DNA of 64,000 bases, from the NCBI GenBank assembly GCA_026393755.1, contig JAPKZO010000006.1, forward strand, positions 204,453-268,452, written 5' to 3'. Of the stretch, positions 8,695 through 17,142 are shown in pieces (the first letter of the stretch is position 1; each line of letters opens with the position of its first letter). This stretch comes from Acidobacteriota bacterium. Lineage in GTDB: Bacteria; Acidobacteriota; Vicinamibacteria; Vicinamibacterales; JAKQTR01. A program made the position numbers and the translations under genes. The notes under the pieces were generated by a model. The model did no database searches. It had not been told where the DNA came from and was given only the letters and a program-made list of their open reading frames with translations.

Positions 8695-10020
8695 CTAGAA
8701 CACGCCGATCTGCGCCATGATTCGGAACGAATTGTATGAGGTCAGTTTGTCGAGCGGGGCAAAGGTGACCGGGTCGACGCGAGCGCCCACGAACCCCGTT
8801 TCCTTGGCGAATGTCGTCTTGAGATATTCGAACGTGAACCGGACGTTCTGCTTGTGCACGTAGTAATTGAGCCCGACGCCCTTCTGCGTGATCCCCTGAT
8901 CGTTGATCCCGAGCAGATGTGCGAACTTCCAATCCTCGTAGAGGACGTAGGGCTGCAGCAGCCCCTCGGCCCCGACCTTGACGGGGAGCAGGTAGGCGCC
9001 CTTGGCAAACCAACCATGCTTCTGTCCGTTGAGGCCGGCGATGTTGACGAGGCGGTCGCCAGCATTGAAGTTGGTCAGGTACGCGTTGTCGAAGTCGACC
9101 TTCAGGTACTGGGCGGTCGCGGTGACCGTGCCCGCCGTGGTCGGGTACTCAAAGAGAATGTCGGCTGCGTACGCCTTGTAGTCGACCGTCGCGTTGTCGA
9201 GGACAGCTCCTGTCGAGGAGACGTTTCTGTAGACGGCGTGAGGTTCGTACGCCATCCCGCCGCCGATGGTCAGGACTTTCAGTTCGCCAAGGTAGGAGCC
9301 CGAGTATCCGGCGCCGGGCTCCGCGTCGAGAAACGCGTAGTGCAACCGGCCGACATACTCCAGCGAGCTCTGAGGCTCGATTGACGACTTGACCGTGGCG
9401 CCGGAGAACGGATGAGTCGTGGCGGTGATCCCTTCCCGTCCCTGGAACGCGCCGGCGAAGTACTTCAGTTTGTCGTTCTGGAAGCCGCCCCATGCCACCA
9501 CCCCGAAATCGCGGCTGAACTTGGCCGGCGACGTGCCGTAGGCGCTGTAGACGAAGAATGAGCGATCCTGCGACAGGGGCGCAAAGCAGTCGTCCAGATT
9601 CGCGCGAGTCAGCGGAATCTTGGTGAGACCGATCTTGAGATTGGCCTTCTCCGAGAAGTTGGCAATGCCGTAGCCGTCAATGAGCCGGATATCCCGGTCA
9701 TTCCAGTCGACGTCCTGGGCGGTCAGGCCGTATCCAAGGGCGCCCTGTTTGGACGTGCCGCAGTTGCCGCACGTCTGGAACTTGAAGCCCCACACCTCGT
9801 TCAGCATCGCGGTGACGGTCAGCCGCACCCGCTGGAAGTGGATGTCGGTGCGGGTCCCCTGACGATCCTGGCCCGACCCGAAGTCGGTGGTTTCTGAGAA
9901 AATCTGTCCCTTCACTTCGAACTTGAAGGTCGGTTCCTGTGCGCGAGCCAGCGTGGCCGTGCCGACGATGGCGACGGTAACAGCCGCACCAACCATGGCG
10001 CACATGCGTGGGGTGATCAT
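8695..10020 (-). CDS. Outer-membrane porin, phosphate-selective OprP/OprO-like
   Basis: About 441 residues. The N-terminus is a signal peptide (MITPRMCAMVGAAVTVAIVG to LARAQ). The rest is the alternating pattern of a beta-barrel, with FKFEVKGQIFSE, GIANFSEKANLKIGLTKIPL and FSRDFGVVAWGG, and a terminal Phe as outer-membrane proteins usually have. It is the first gene of the respiratory operon and would admit the enzyme's substrate to the periplasm. The ATG at 10020 has GGAGG ten bases upstream; a much longer open frame continues upstream, but it runs over the operator region and antisense to the LysR gene, so I rejected it. A CGNCG motif inside the barrel is unusual. Confidence 0.85.
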   Translation of the reverse strand: MITPRMCAMVGAAVTVAIVGTATLARAQEPTFKFEVKGQIFSETTDFGSGQDRQGTRTDIHFQRVRLTVTAMLNEVWGFKFQTCGNCGTSKQGALGYGLTAQDVDWNDRDIRLIDGYGIANFSEKANLKIGLTKIPLTRANLDDCFAPLSQDRSFFVYSAYGTSPAKFSRDFGVVAWGGFQNDKLKYFAGAFQGREGITATTHPFSGATVKSSIEPQSSLEYVGRLHYAFLDAEPGAGYSGSYLGELKVLTIGGGMAYEPHAVYRNVSSTGAVLDNATVDYKAYAADILFEYPTTAGTVTATAQYLKVDFDNAYLTNFNAGDRLVNIAGLNGQKHGWFAKGAYLLPVKVGAEGLLQPYVLYEDWKFAHLLGINDQGITQKGVGLNYYVHKQNVRFTFEYLKTTFAKETGFVGARVDPVTFAPLDKLTSYNSFRIMAQIGVF

Positions 10021-10263
10021 GTTCAAGCAGCCTCCAGACAGTAACGTAGGGATGAAAACGCTCAACCATGCTTGGGGGCAACGAGGATGAGGGGAGCCGC
10101 GTGGCGTGCACTGGGGGCGGTGTGGTCGGTGAGCCGGCGCCGGTGTCCGACGGTGCGTCGTCCGCCGAACGCCGGGCCGGCACGCGCCCCGGCACGCCTG
10201 ACAGGGCACTCCTGCATGGTCGTTCGGAGCCGGTCTGAAGTAAACTGAGACTCTGTCATGCGA

Positions 10264-10284
10264 CCCATAACTTCCCGTTATGGG
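10264..10284. promoter_or_regulatory. LysR-type operator (T-N11-A) between porin and LysR genes
   Basis: CCCATAAC-TTCCC-GTTATGGG is a perfect 8-bp inverted repeat with a 5-base spacer. Its core ATAAC-N5-GTTAT is a classic LysR-family T-N11-A box. It lies in the divergent intergenic space between the porin operon and the LysR gene, and just upstream of the GTG at 10306, which argues for that start. Probable role: autoregulation and control of the respiratory operon. Confidence 0.7.
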
Positions 10285-10305
10285 GCCCACGGATTGGCGG
10301 TAGCG

Positions 10306-11322
10306 GTGGAATCCCTGTACTTGAAGACGCTGGTGGAAGTGGTTAGGACCGGCAGCCTGTCGCGGGCGGCGGAGATCCTGCACGTGACCCAACCGGCGGT
10401 GTCGAAGCGGATCAAGTTCATGGAGGACCAGTACGGCTGCGCGTTGCTGGACCGCTCGGGTGCTCACCTGAGGACTACCCCTGCGGGGCGGCTGGTTTAC
10501 GAGAAGGCGGAATCCGTCCTGGAGATCGAGGCCGACCTGGTGTCGGGGCTCCATGTGCTCAGTGGGAAGACCCGGATCGCCTTCAGTTGCACGCCGTCGT
10601 TTGGCATTGCCCATCTGCCCGCCATCCTCAAGGAATTCATGCTGGCGTGCGCCGACGGCGCCGACCTGAAATTCATGTTCAATCCTCCGCAACAGATCCT
10701 GGAGGGACTGACGAAGGGGCGATTCGACCTGGCCGTGATGGAACTCTGCGAGTGCTTCGACCTCTCAGACCATGAGGCCTTTCCGCTGCCCGGCGACGAG
10801 ATGGTGTTCGTGAGCAAGCCGGCGCTCGGCATTCTCGCGCCCGACGCCTCAATCGACGCGCTCCGCGCCGTTCCGCTGTTCACCAGGCACGAAGGCTGCT
10901 GCTCACGCATTCTGCTGGAGGACAACTTGAAAGGCGTCGGGCACGAACTGCGTGACTTCCGGAACGTCATCGTGCTCGACGACTTGCACCTCATGGTGCA
11001 GGCGGTCGTCGACGGCGAGGGGATAGCGTTTCTTTCGCGGGACGTGCTCGGCGAGCATCTCGCCGCCGGGCGGCTGGTGGCACACCACGTGGCCGGGTTC
11101 AGACATGCTCGGCAGCGCGCCCTCGTGCTGAACCGCGGCAGCGCCCTCGACGGCCCGTCGGCCGATTTCGTCACGGCGCTGTTCAATCACTTCGACGTGC
11201 GGGTGCCGTCGTCGCTGTTCCCCGGTCGGCGGGAGGCCGAACCCGAGCCCGGACCCGCGTGTGAGATCGCCTCCCGTCGAACTCTACGCGCGAGAGTGCC
11301 TGCGGTCCGCAACCGCCGCTGA
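10306..11322 (+). CDS. LysR-family transcriptional regulator
   Basis: About 338 residues. The N-terminal helix-turn-helix reads LVEVVRTGSLSRAAEILHVT then QPAVSKRIKFME, the LysR DNA-binding signature. The middle and C-terminal part is a periplasmic-binding-like effector domain with several Cys (CECFD, CCSR) that might sense redox state or a metalloid; that is speculation. I start at GTG 10306 because the open frame from 10258 would place the operator inside the gene. It is divergent from the respiratory operon and probably controls it. Confidence 0.85.
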   Translation: MESLYLKTLVEVVRTGSLSRAAEILHVTQPAVSKRIKFMEDQYGCALLDRSGAHLRTTPAGRLVYEKAESVLEIEADLVSGLHVLSGKTRIAFSCTPSFGIAHLPAILKEFMLACADGADLKFMFNPPQQILEGLTKGRFDLAVMELCECFDLSDHEAFPLPGDEMVFVSKPALGILAPDASIDALRAVPLFTRHEGCCSRILLEDNLKGVGHELRDFRNVIVLDDLHLMVQAVVDGEGIAFLSRDVLGEHLAAGRLVAHHVAGFRHARQRALVLNRGSALDGPSADFVTALFNHFDVRVPSSLFPGRREAEPEPGPACEIASRRTLRARVPAVRNRR

Positions 11323-11394
11323 CCCGCGTGCGTTCCCGCTGATGAATCTGCCTGATCGGGCGCCCGGTCCTGCCGTCACGCCTTACCGCGCCGT

Positions 11395-11418
11395 TATATC
11401 GAGATATTACGAAATATA
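11395..11418. promoter_or_regulatory. AT-rich imperfect palindrome, likely ArsR operator of the arsenic operon
   Basis: TATATCG-N8-CGAAATATA, with an inner ATATC-GA-GATAT repeat, stands out as AT-rich in GC-rich surroundings and ends six bases before the first gene of the arsenic operon. Position and shape fit an ArsR-family operator overlapping the promoter; the ArsR encoded at 12764 is the obvious candidate. Confidence 0.5.
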
Positions 11419-11423
11419 GTAGC

Positions 11424-12461
11424 ATGCGGGTGATGATGATCCGCCGCCGGTTGTCGTACGCGCTGGGGGGCCTGGCCGCAGCGGGCGCCTGGGTCGCGAT
11501 CTACATCAATCTCGCGGGGGGTGCACGGTGGGCGACCTACACGATTGCCGGACTTGCCCCAGGCACCCATCTCGCCTCGGCCCTCGAGTTCTTCATTTTC
11601 GAAGCGCCCAAGGTGCTGATGCTGCTGGTGCTCGTCGTGTTCGGTGTCGGCATCGTCCGTTCGTTCTTCACGCCCGAGCGCACGAGGCGGGTACTGGCGG
11701 GTCACCGGGAATCGGTGGGCAACGTCCTGGCCGCCCTGCTGGGCACCGTCACACCGTTCTGCTCCTGCTCCGCGGTGCCGCTCTTCATTGGCTTTGTCAC
11801 GACGGGTGTCCCACTGGGCGTGACCTTCTCGTTTCTGGTCTCGGCGCCCATGGTCAACGAAGTGGCGCTCGTGCTCTTGTTCGGTTTGCTGGGCTGGAGG
11901 GTGGCCGCGCTCTACATGAGCATGGGCTTGCTCATCGCCATCTTCTCAGGGTGGACGATTGGGAAGCTCAACCTTGAGCGGTTCGTTGAGCCATGGGTGT
12001 TCGGCATCCCGTCGGCGGCGGCCGACGAGTCCGACGCGCCGTCATCGTGGGCGGACCGCGTGCACGCCGGGGCCGATGCCGTGGGCGACATTGTCGGCAG
12101 GGTGTGGCCCTACGTGCTGGCGGGCGTCGCCGTGGGCGCCGGCATTCACGGCTACGTCCCTGAGAACTTCATGGCGAGCCTCATGGGCAGGGGCGCGTGG
12201 TGGGCTGTTCCTCTGGCAGTTCTGATCGGCATCCCGATGTACTCCAATGCCGCAGGCATCATTCCGATCGTGCAGGCGCTGCTGGCGAAGGGCGCGGCGC
12301 TCGGCACCGTGCTGGCGTTCATGATGGCCGTCATCGGACTGTCTCTGCCGGAGACGATCATCTTGCGGAAGGTGCTGCGGCCCCAATTGATTGCCGTGTT
12401 CATCGGCGTGGTGGGGACAGGAATCCTCATCGTGGGTTACGTGTTCAATGCCATTTTCTGA
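11424..12461 (+). CDS. arsP: ArsP/SO_0444-type permease
   Basis: 345 residues, about eight hydrophobic helices. The signature TPFCSCSAVPLFIGFVTTG with the CSCS motif and the second-half repeat GIPMYSNAAGIIPIVQALL are those of the PF03773 permease family, which includes ArsP (organoarsenical efflux) and SO_0444-like metal efflux proteins. It is the first gene of an operon with ArsR, Acr3 and ArsC functions, so export of an arsenic species is the best guess. The first ATG follows the operator without a good ribosome site; ATG 11433 or 11436 is possible. Confidence 0.82.
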   Translation: MRVMMIRRRLSYALGGLAAAGAWVAIYINLAGGARWATYTIAGLAPGTHLASALEFFIFEAPKVLMLLVLVVFGVGIVRSFFTPERTRRVLAGHRESVGNVLAALLGTVTPFCSCSAVPLFIGFVTTGVPLGVTFSFLVSAPMVNEVALVLLFGLLGWRVAALYMSMGLLIAIFSGWTIGKLNLERFVEPWVFGIPSAAADESDAPSSWADRVHAGADAVGDIVGRVWPYVLAGVAVGAGIHGYVPENFMASLMGRGAWWAVPLAVLIGIPMYSNAAGIIPIVQALLAKGAALGTVLAFMMAVIGLSLPETIILRKVLRPQLIAVFIGVVGTGILIVGYVFNAIF

Positions 12462-12474
12462 AGGAAAGACGATC

Positions 12475-12705
12475 ATGGTCATTACCGTGTACGGTCCGGG
12501 ATGCGCGCGGTGTCACGAGACCGAGCGCGTCGTTCGCAACGTGCTGGCGGAATTGCAGCACGACGCGGATCTGCAGAAAGTCACCGACTATCAGGCGATG
12601 GCGGCGGCGGGTGTGCTGGCCACCCCGGCGGTCAGCATTGACGGCGTCATCAAGCTGTCCGGCCGGATTCCGAAACCCGACGAAGTCAGAGCCTGGCTCC
12701 GGTAG
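12475..12705 (+). CDS. Small thioredoxin/glutaredoxin-like redox protein
   Basis: 76 residues. It starts MVITVYGPGCARCHETE, so the CXXC (CARC) directly follows the first strand, and ends ATPAVSIDGVIKLSGRIPKP with the cis-Pro of the thioredoxin fold. This matches the small-disulfide-protein (MTH895/TM0996-like) family. It starts 13 bases after the permease stop with AAGGA as ribosome site. Family members are often next to such permeases; a role delivering reducing power or binding the metalloid is likely but unproven. Confidence 0.82.
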   Translation: MVITVYGPGCARCHETERVVRNVLAELQHDADLQKVTDYQAMAAAGVLATPAVSIDGVIKLSGRIPKPDEVRAWLR

Positions 12706-12763
12706 CGGGGCGGGTTCATTACGGCGGTGTACGGCCTGCGAGCCGTCGGAACGGACCATCACC

Positions 12764-13219
12764 ATGACTCACACCACGCATGCCACGCTCCCAGACGTCA
12801 TTGACGCGGTGAAGGCGCTGGCGCACCCGGGCCGCCTGCGCATCCTCGCCATGTTGCGCGGCGGCGACCTCTGCGTCTGCCAGGTGACAGCGGCGCTTGG
12901 GCTTGCCGCCTCCACCGTCTCGTCACACCTCAGCGATCTCCGCCGCGCCGGGTTTGTGACCGAGCGCAAGATCGGCAAGTGGGTCCGGTATCACGTGGTC
13001 GCCGAGGGCCCCCTCTCCGACCTGGCTCGTCAGGCGTTACGGCTTGCCGAAGCAGACGAACAGGTGGGGAAGGACGTGCGGGCCGTGCGCGCGCTGCGCA
13101 AGATTCCCCTCGAGGTACTCTGCAGCACGGGATTCGATCGGAAGGCGGTGGGAGCCGTACCAGCGCCCGCACCGAAGCAGTCCCGTCGCCACGTCGCACC
13201 CGCTCGGAGGTGCGCATGA
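12764..13219 (+). CDS. arsR: ArsR-family metalloregulator
   Basis: 151 residues. Winged helix: [20 protein letters not shown], then LCVCQVT, where the CXC pair fits the As(III)-binding ELCVCDL motif of ArsR, then [16 protein letters not shown] as recognition helix. A Pro/Ala/Arg-rich tail of about 50 residues is extra. The stop overlaps the Acr3 start (ATGA), indicating translational coupling. It probably represses this operon and is released by arsenite. The open frame upstream of 12764 has no family similarity. Confidence 0.9.
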   Translation: MTHTTHATLPDVIDAVKALAHPGRLRILAMLRGGDLCVCQVTAALGLAASTVSSHLSDLRRAGFVTERKIGKWVRYHVVAEGPLSDLARQALRLAEADEQVGKDVRAVRALRKIPLEVLCSTGFDRKAVGAVPAPAPKQSRRHVAPARRCA

Positions 13220-14310
13220 GACAGGCACACGCAGGCGTCAGTGGGAAACTGTCGTTTCTTGATCGCTATCTCACGCTCTGGATTTTCCTGGCGATGGCGG
13301 TCGGCGTGGGTGGCGGGTACCTCGTGCCGGGCGTGGTCCCGTTTCTCAACAAATTCAGCGTCGGCACCACCTCGATTCCGCTGGCCATCGGCCTCATCCT
13401 GATGATGTACCCGCCGCTCGCAAAGGTCCGCTACGAGGAGATGGGGCAGGTGTTCCGTAACGGGAAAGTCCTGGCGCTGTCGCTCGTACAGAACTGGGTG
13501 GTGGGCCCCATCCTGATGTTCGCGCTGGCGGTGATCTTCCTGCGCGACAAGCCGGAGTACATGGTCGGGTTGATCCTGATCGGATTGGCGCGCTGCATCG
13601 CCATGGTGATCGTCTGGAACGAACTGGCGAAGGGCGACACCGAGTACTGTGCCGGACTCGTGGCGTTCAACTCGGTGTTCCAGGTGCTCTTCTTCTCCGT
13701 GTACGCCTGGGTGTTCATCACCGTGGCTCCGGCCTGGTTCGGCCTTCAGGGCGTGGCGGTCAACATCACCATTGGCGAGATTGCCCGGAGCGTCTTCATC
13801 TACCTGGGCATTCCGTTCATCGCCGGAGTGCTGACGCGCTTCACGCTGATCAGGCTTAACGGCAAAACGTGGTACCACCAGCGATTCATCCCGAAGATCA
13901 GCCCGATCACGCTCGTCGCGCTGCTGTTCACGATCATCGTGATGTTCTCCCTCAAGGGCGAAACGATCATCCAGTTGCCCTTCGATGTCATCCGCATCGC
14001 CATTCCGCTCCTGATCTACTTCGTGGTGATGTTCGTCCTGTCGTTCTTCATGAGCAGGGCCGTCGGCGCGAATTACAGCCAGTCGGCGACGTTGTCGTTC
14101 ACCGCCGCGTCGAACAACTTTGAACTCGCGATTGCCGTGGCCGTCGGGACGTTCGGCATCAATCACGGGGCGGCGTTTGCCGCCGTCATCGGCCCGCTGG
14201 TCGAGGTGCCGGCCCTGATCGCTCTCGTCAATGTGGCGCTCTATTTCCAGCGGCGGTATTTCACGGTCGGTCGGTCTGACGTCGACCTCACCGCCGCCGG
14301 TGTGCGATGA
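13216..14310 (+). CDS. acr3: Acr3-type arsenite efflux permease
   Basis: 364 residues, about ten membrane helices. Blocks characteristic of Acr3 are [33 protein letters not shown] with the conserved Cys used in arsenite transport, and [20 protein letters not shown] near the end. It exports As(III) from the cytoplasm. Start is the ATG at 13216, with CGGAGG seven bases upstream and overlapping the arsR stop; it in turn overlaps the next gene by ATGA. The three genes must be cotranscribed. Confidence 0.95.
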   Translation: MRQAHAGVSGKLSFLDRYLTLWIFLAMAVGVGGGYLVPGVVPFLNKFSVGTTSIPLAIGLILMMYPPLAKVRYEEMGQVFRNGKVLALSLVQNWVVGPILMFALAVIFLRDKPEYMVGLILIGLARCIAMVIVWNELAKGDTEYCAGLVAFNSVFQVLFFSVYAWVFITVAPAWFGLQGVAVNITIGEIARSVFIYLGIPFIAGVLTRFTLIRLNGKTWYHQRFIPKISPITLVALLFTIIVMFSLKGETIIQLPFDVIRIAIPLLIYFVVMFVLSFFMSRAVGANYSQSATLSFTAASNNFELAIAVAVGTFGINHGAAFAAVIGPLVEVPALIALVNVALYFQRRYFTVGRSDVDLTAAGVR

Positions 14311-15056
14311 GCGCCTGTGGCATTCGCGCGAGCGTGCGCGTCGAGATTCTGACGTCTGGCGGCTGCCCTCACGCGGAGGCCGCGATCACGCTTGCGCATC
14401 GAGTCGCCGGCCGGCTCGGCCCCGGCATTACCGTCGACCGTGTGAACGTCGAGACGCCCGAACGGGCCGCTGAGACAGCGTTTCTGGGGTCACCGTCCAT
14501 TCGCGTGAACGGCGTGGATATCGAGGGGAAGACGACGGCCGCGGGCAGTCTGTGCTGCCGGACGTACGAGGGAGACTCCGGGATCCCTCCTGAGTGGCTG
14601 GTCGAGGCTGCGGTCTTGCGGGCACTCTCCCCGCGTGGCGTGCTGTTTCTCTGCGTGGCCAACTCCGCACGCAGCCAGATGGCCGAAGGCATCGCCCGGT
14701 CCCTTGCCCCGCCGGACGTCACGGTCTGGTCGGCCGGTTCAACGCCCACGCGCGTACGCCCTGAGGCCGTCGCCGTGCTTGCCGAGATTGGCATCGACAT
14801 CTCGCATCACCGGTCTAAGGATGTCTCCGAGATACCGGCTGCCGAGGTCGACACGGTCATCACACTCTGCGGTGAAGAAGAGTGCCCGATGTTTCTGGGT
14901 CGCGCGCGGCGCCTGCACTGGGCCCTGCCGGACCCTGCCGGTGTGGACGGTTCCGAAGCCGACAGGGCCGACGCGTTCCGGCGAACCCGCGACCAACTGA
15001 GACGACGACTGACAGTGGCGTTCAGTCGGAATGCACCGAACGGCGTTCGGTCGTAG
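14307..15056 (+). CDS. arsC: Fusion: thioredoxin-like domain + ArsC-type arsenate reductase (LMW-PTP fold)
   Basis: 249 residues. Residues 1-105 form a thioredoxin-like domain with [10 protein letters not shown] and [14 protein letters not shown], plus a Cys pair (SLCCRTYE). Residues 110-245 are an ArsC/low-molecular-weight phosphatase domain: [17 protein letters not shown] carries the CX5R P-loop, [10 protein letters not shown] the redox Cys, and HWALPDPAG the catalytic Asp. It should reduce arsenate to arsenite for export by Acr3, perhaps with its reductant domain attached. The two domains are usually separate genes. ATGA overlap with acr3. Confidence 0.88.
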   Translation: MSACGIRASVRVEILTSGGCPHAEAAITLAHRVAGRLGPGITVDRVNVETPERAAETAFLGSPSIRVNGVDIEGKTTAAGSLCCRTYEGDSGIPPEWLVEAAVLRALSPRGVLFLCVANSARSQMAEGIARSLAPPDVTVWSAGSTPTRVRPEAVAVLAEIGIDISHHRSKDVSEIPAAEVDTVITLCGEEECPMFLGRARRLHWALPDPAGVDGSEADRADAFRRTRDQLRRRLTVAFSRNAPNGVRS

Positions 15057-15075
15057 AACGTGGGTCCCGGTCGTT

Positions 15076-15966
15076 CTAGCCCGGCAGACGGGGACAGCAC
15101 GCGTCTGGGCCGCGCTCCCACTGCAACGTCGTGTGCTCGATTCCGAATCGCTCGTGGAGCGTCCTGGTCGCGTCGGCGATGATCGCGTCGTCGTCTCGGG
15201 TATCGTGCTTGACCAAGTGTGCCGTCAGCGCCGTTTCGGTGGTACTCATGGCCCAGATATGCACATCATGTACGGCCGTCACGCCAGGCAAACCCATCAA
15301 ATAGGCTTCAACGGCCTGCGGGTCAATCCCCTCGGGCACCGCGTGCAGGGCCAGATTGACCGATTCCCGCAACAGCCCCCACGTGCTTCCAAGAATCACG
15401 GCGGCGATGAGCAGCGTGACCACCGGGTCAATCCACGGCCAACCGGTCACGAGGATCGCCATGCCTGCCACAGCCACGCCGGCTGACACGGCCGCGTCCG
15501 CAGCCATGTGCAGGAATGCCCCGCGGATATTGAGGTCGTTCTTGCGTCCTCTCATGAAGAGCAACGCCGTCGCCGTATTGACACCCACCCCAACGAGGGC
15601 CACCCACGCGACGATGCCGCCACCAACCGATTCCGGCGTCCCGAAACGCTGAATGGCCTGCCACGCGATGCCGCCAGTGACGACTAACAGAACGACCGCG
15701 TTAACCAGCGCGGCCAGGATAGAGGAACTGCGCCACCCGTACGTGCGGCGGGCCGAGCGCGGCCTCCGCGACAGACAACTCGCGCCCCACGCCAACAGAA
15801 GGCCCAGAACATCGCTGAAGTTATGTGCGGCGTCCGCCAGTAGAGCCGTTGAGCCGGCGATAACGCCAAACACAGCCTCGGTGACCACAAAGATGATGTT
15901 GAGCCCGACTCCCAGGGCAAACGCGCGATCGTAGGTCGCCGGGACGTGATCATGATCGGCGGTCAT
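15076..15966 (-). CDS. CDF-family divalent metal efflux protein (CzcD/ZitB-like)
   Basis: 296 residues with six helices. The N-terminus has MTADHDHV; helix II has ALLADAAHNFSDVLGL with the HNxxD metal site, and helix V has HMAADAAVSAGVAV with the second HxxxD. A cytoplasmic C-terminal domain ends HLVKHDTRDDD and THE-like LQWERGPDACCP. It exports Zn, Cd or Co in exchange for protons. It diverges from an ArsR-type repressor gene, with an operator between the two at 16033-16052, so it is probably metal-induced through that repressor. Confidence 0.92.
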   Translation of the reverse strand: MTADHDHVPATYDRAFALGVGLNIIFVVTEAVFGVIAGSTALLADAAHNFSDVLGLLLAWGASCLSRRPRSARRTYGWRSSSILAALVNAVVLLVVTGGIAWQAIQRFGTPESVGGGIVAWVALVGVGVNTATALLFMRGRKNDLNIRGAFLHMAADAAVSAGVAVAGMAILVTGWPWIDPVVTLLIAAVILGSTWGLLRESVNLALHAVPEGIDPQAVEAYLMGLPGVTAVHDVHIWAMSTTETALTAHLVKHDTRDDDAIIADATRTLHERFGIEHTTLQWERGPDACCPRLPG

Positions 15967-16026
15967 GATGGCACCTCTCGACTAGCATCGCAGCGGCGGC
16001 TGGCGACGCCCCCGCCAATCTAACGC

Positions 16027-16055
16027 TTGACAATGTGGCCATATCGCCACATGAT
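16027..16055 (+). promoter_or_regulatory. Promoter with repressor operator, copy 1
   Basis: TTGACA (16027-16032), 17 bases, then CATGAT (16050-16055) make a good sigma70 promoter for the repressor gene at 16081. Filling the spacer is the palindrome ATGTGGC-N6-GCCACAT (16033-16052), mirrored base for base. A repressor bound here would block RNA polymerase on both sides, covering the divergent CDF gene as well. The same motif recurs at 16411-16430. Confidence 0.75.
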
Positions 16056-16080
16056 GGCACGCGAGGGTCAGGAGGTCAAC

Positions 16081-16377
16081 GTGACCAGACACGCCGGGGA
16101 CATCTTCAAGCGGCAGGCGCAGGTGCTGAAGGCCCTGGCAAATGAGTCTCGCCTCAAGATCGTGGCCCGGCTCGCCAGGGGAGAGTGCTCGGCGGGCGAA
16201 CTGATCAATCTCGTCGGCTCGGATCGCACGACGGTCTCCAAGCATCTGGCGGTACTGCGGGCGCACGGCATCGTCGCCGATCGCCGGGAAGGCAACTCGG
16301 TGTTCTACACGCTGCTGACGCCGTGCGTGGTCAATTTTGTTTCGTGTGCGACCCAGGTGATGAAGGAGCGCGCGTGA
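16081..16377 (+). CDS. ArsR/SmtB-family transcriptional repressor
   Basis: 98 residues. Winged helix with VLKALANESRLKIVARLARGE, ECSAGELINLVGSDRTTVSK and HLAVLRAHGIVADRREGNSV. It has only a few Cys (ECSAG, the TPCVVNFVSCA pair near the end), which may form the sensor site, perhaps for Zn/Cd or arsenite. The GTG at 16081 follows AGGAGG with ideal spacing. An upstream ATG at 16027 would translate the operator itself and is rejected. It sits between the CDF gene and an FmdE-like gene, and identical operators occur in front of both directions. Confidence 0.88.
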   Translation: MTRHAGDIFKRQAQVLKALANESRLKIVARLARGECSAGELINLVGSDRTTVSKHLAVLRAHGIVADRREGNSVFYTLLTPCVVNFVSCATQVMKERA

Positions 16378-16410
16378 GCGGTGGGTGTGTTTTTTGAGCC
16401 GAGGGTGCCA

Positions 16411-16430
16411 ATGTGGCCACATAGCCACTC
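16411..16430. promoter_or_regulatory. Repressor operator, copy 2 (upstream of FmdE-like gene)
   Basis: ATGTGGC-N6-GCCACTC repeats the operator at 16033-16052 with the same half-site and spacing, one arm degenerate by two bases. GTGCCA just before it (16405-16410) is where the -35 lies in copy 1. The ArsR-type protein encoded between the two copies is the likely ligand, extending its regulon to the FmdE-like gene. Confidence 0.65.
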
Positions 16431-16533
16431 ACGAGGACACCGGTCAACGAACAGGCCATGAAAGGACTCAGGACATGAACAACGACACACCTTGGGTGCC
16501 CCCGCCACGGGGGCCGACACAAGGAGAACGACC

Positions 16534-17142
16534 ATGACTGATGTCGTCCGCTACGCGCCGCCCGATTGTGCCTTCACGTTCCATGGCCACCGCTGCCCGT
16601 TCATGCCGCTGGGCTAACTCATGGGCCTGCTCGCACTCGAGCACCTCAGTTTTGCCCGCGAGCAAGACCATGCGCTGCACGTCATCTGCGAACTTGGCGA
16701 GGGCCATCCTCAGACCTGCCTGATGGACGGGATCCAGGTCGCGACCGGCGCGACCTTTGGCAAGGCCCTGATCGAAAAGGTCTACTGGGGCAAATTGGCG
16801 GCTACCTTCTGGTATCCAAAGCTCACACCGGTCCGGTACGTGCTCAAGACGTCGTTCCTCGATGCGTTTGGCGCCGCGGAGTTTTTCGCACACCGCAAGC
16901 GCGGCATCGAGCCCTCGCAGATTCCGCAGGACGTCACCGACGCCGCCATCGCGTGGACGCTGTCGCAACCAGACGACGACGTGTTCGCCGTGGCCGATTG
17001 CCCTGATTTCGCGTACGCTCCGCCACGTGGATCGTTCAATCGACAGACGTGTTCGGTCTGTGGAGAGATCGTGTTCGAACGGTACCTCCGCACCGGCGAC
17101 GGCAAACCCGTGTGCCAGGGCTGTTCGGAGTATGGACGCTGA
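16534..17142 (+). pseudogene. FmdE-like protein interrupted by an in-frame TAA
   Basis: Read from ATG 16534 (ribosome site AAGGAGA) the protein starts with the FmdE core FTFHGHRCPFMPLG, hits TAA at 16615-16617, then continues in the same frame LMGLLALEHLSF through to a C-terminal zinc ribbon (CSVCGEIVFERYL...CQGCSEY). FmdE proteins usually have Tyr or another residue at the stop position, so one base change of a TAC/TAT codon would explain it. If translation restarts at ATG 16621, the product lacks the HGHxCP metal motif. It may be a recent pseudogene, a sequencing error or a readthrough case. FmdE-family proteins are linked to molybdenum enzymes and metal binding; exact role unknown. Confidence 0.7.

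Noticed and set aside
10021..10692. Long upstream extension of the porin frame
   Set aside because: Arg/His-rich out-of-frame sequence antisense to the LysR gene, before a clear signal peptide.
16027..16080. ATG 16027 as start of the ArsR-type gene
   Set aside because: It lies in the promoter and operator; GTG 16081 with AGGAGG is far better.
16615..16617. Stop codon as selenocysteine or recoding in FmdE
   Set aside because: The codon is TAA, not TGA, and no recoding signal is seen.
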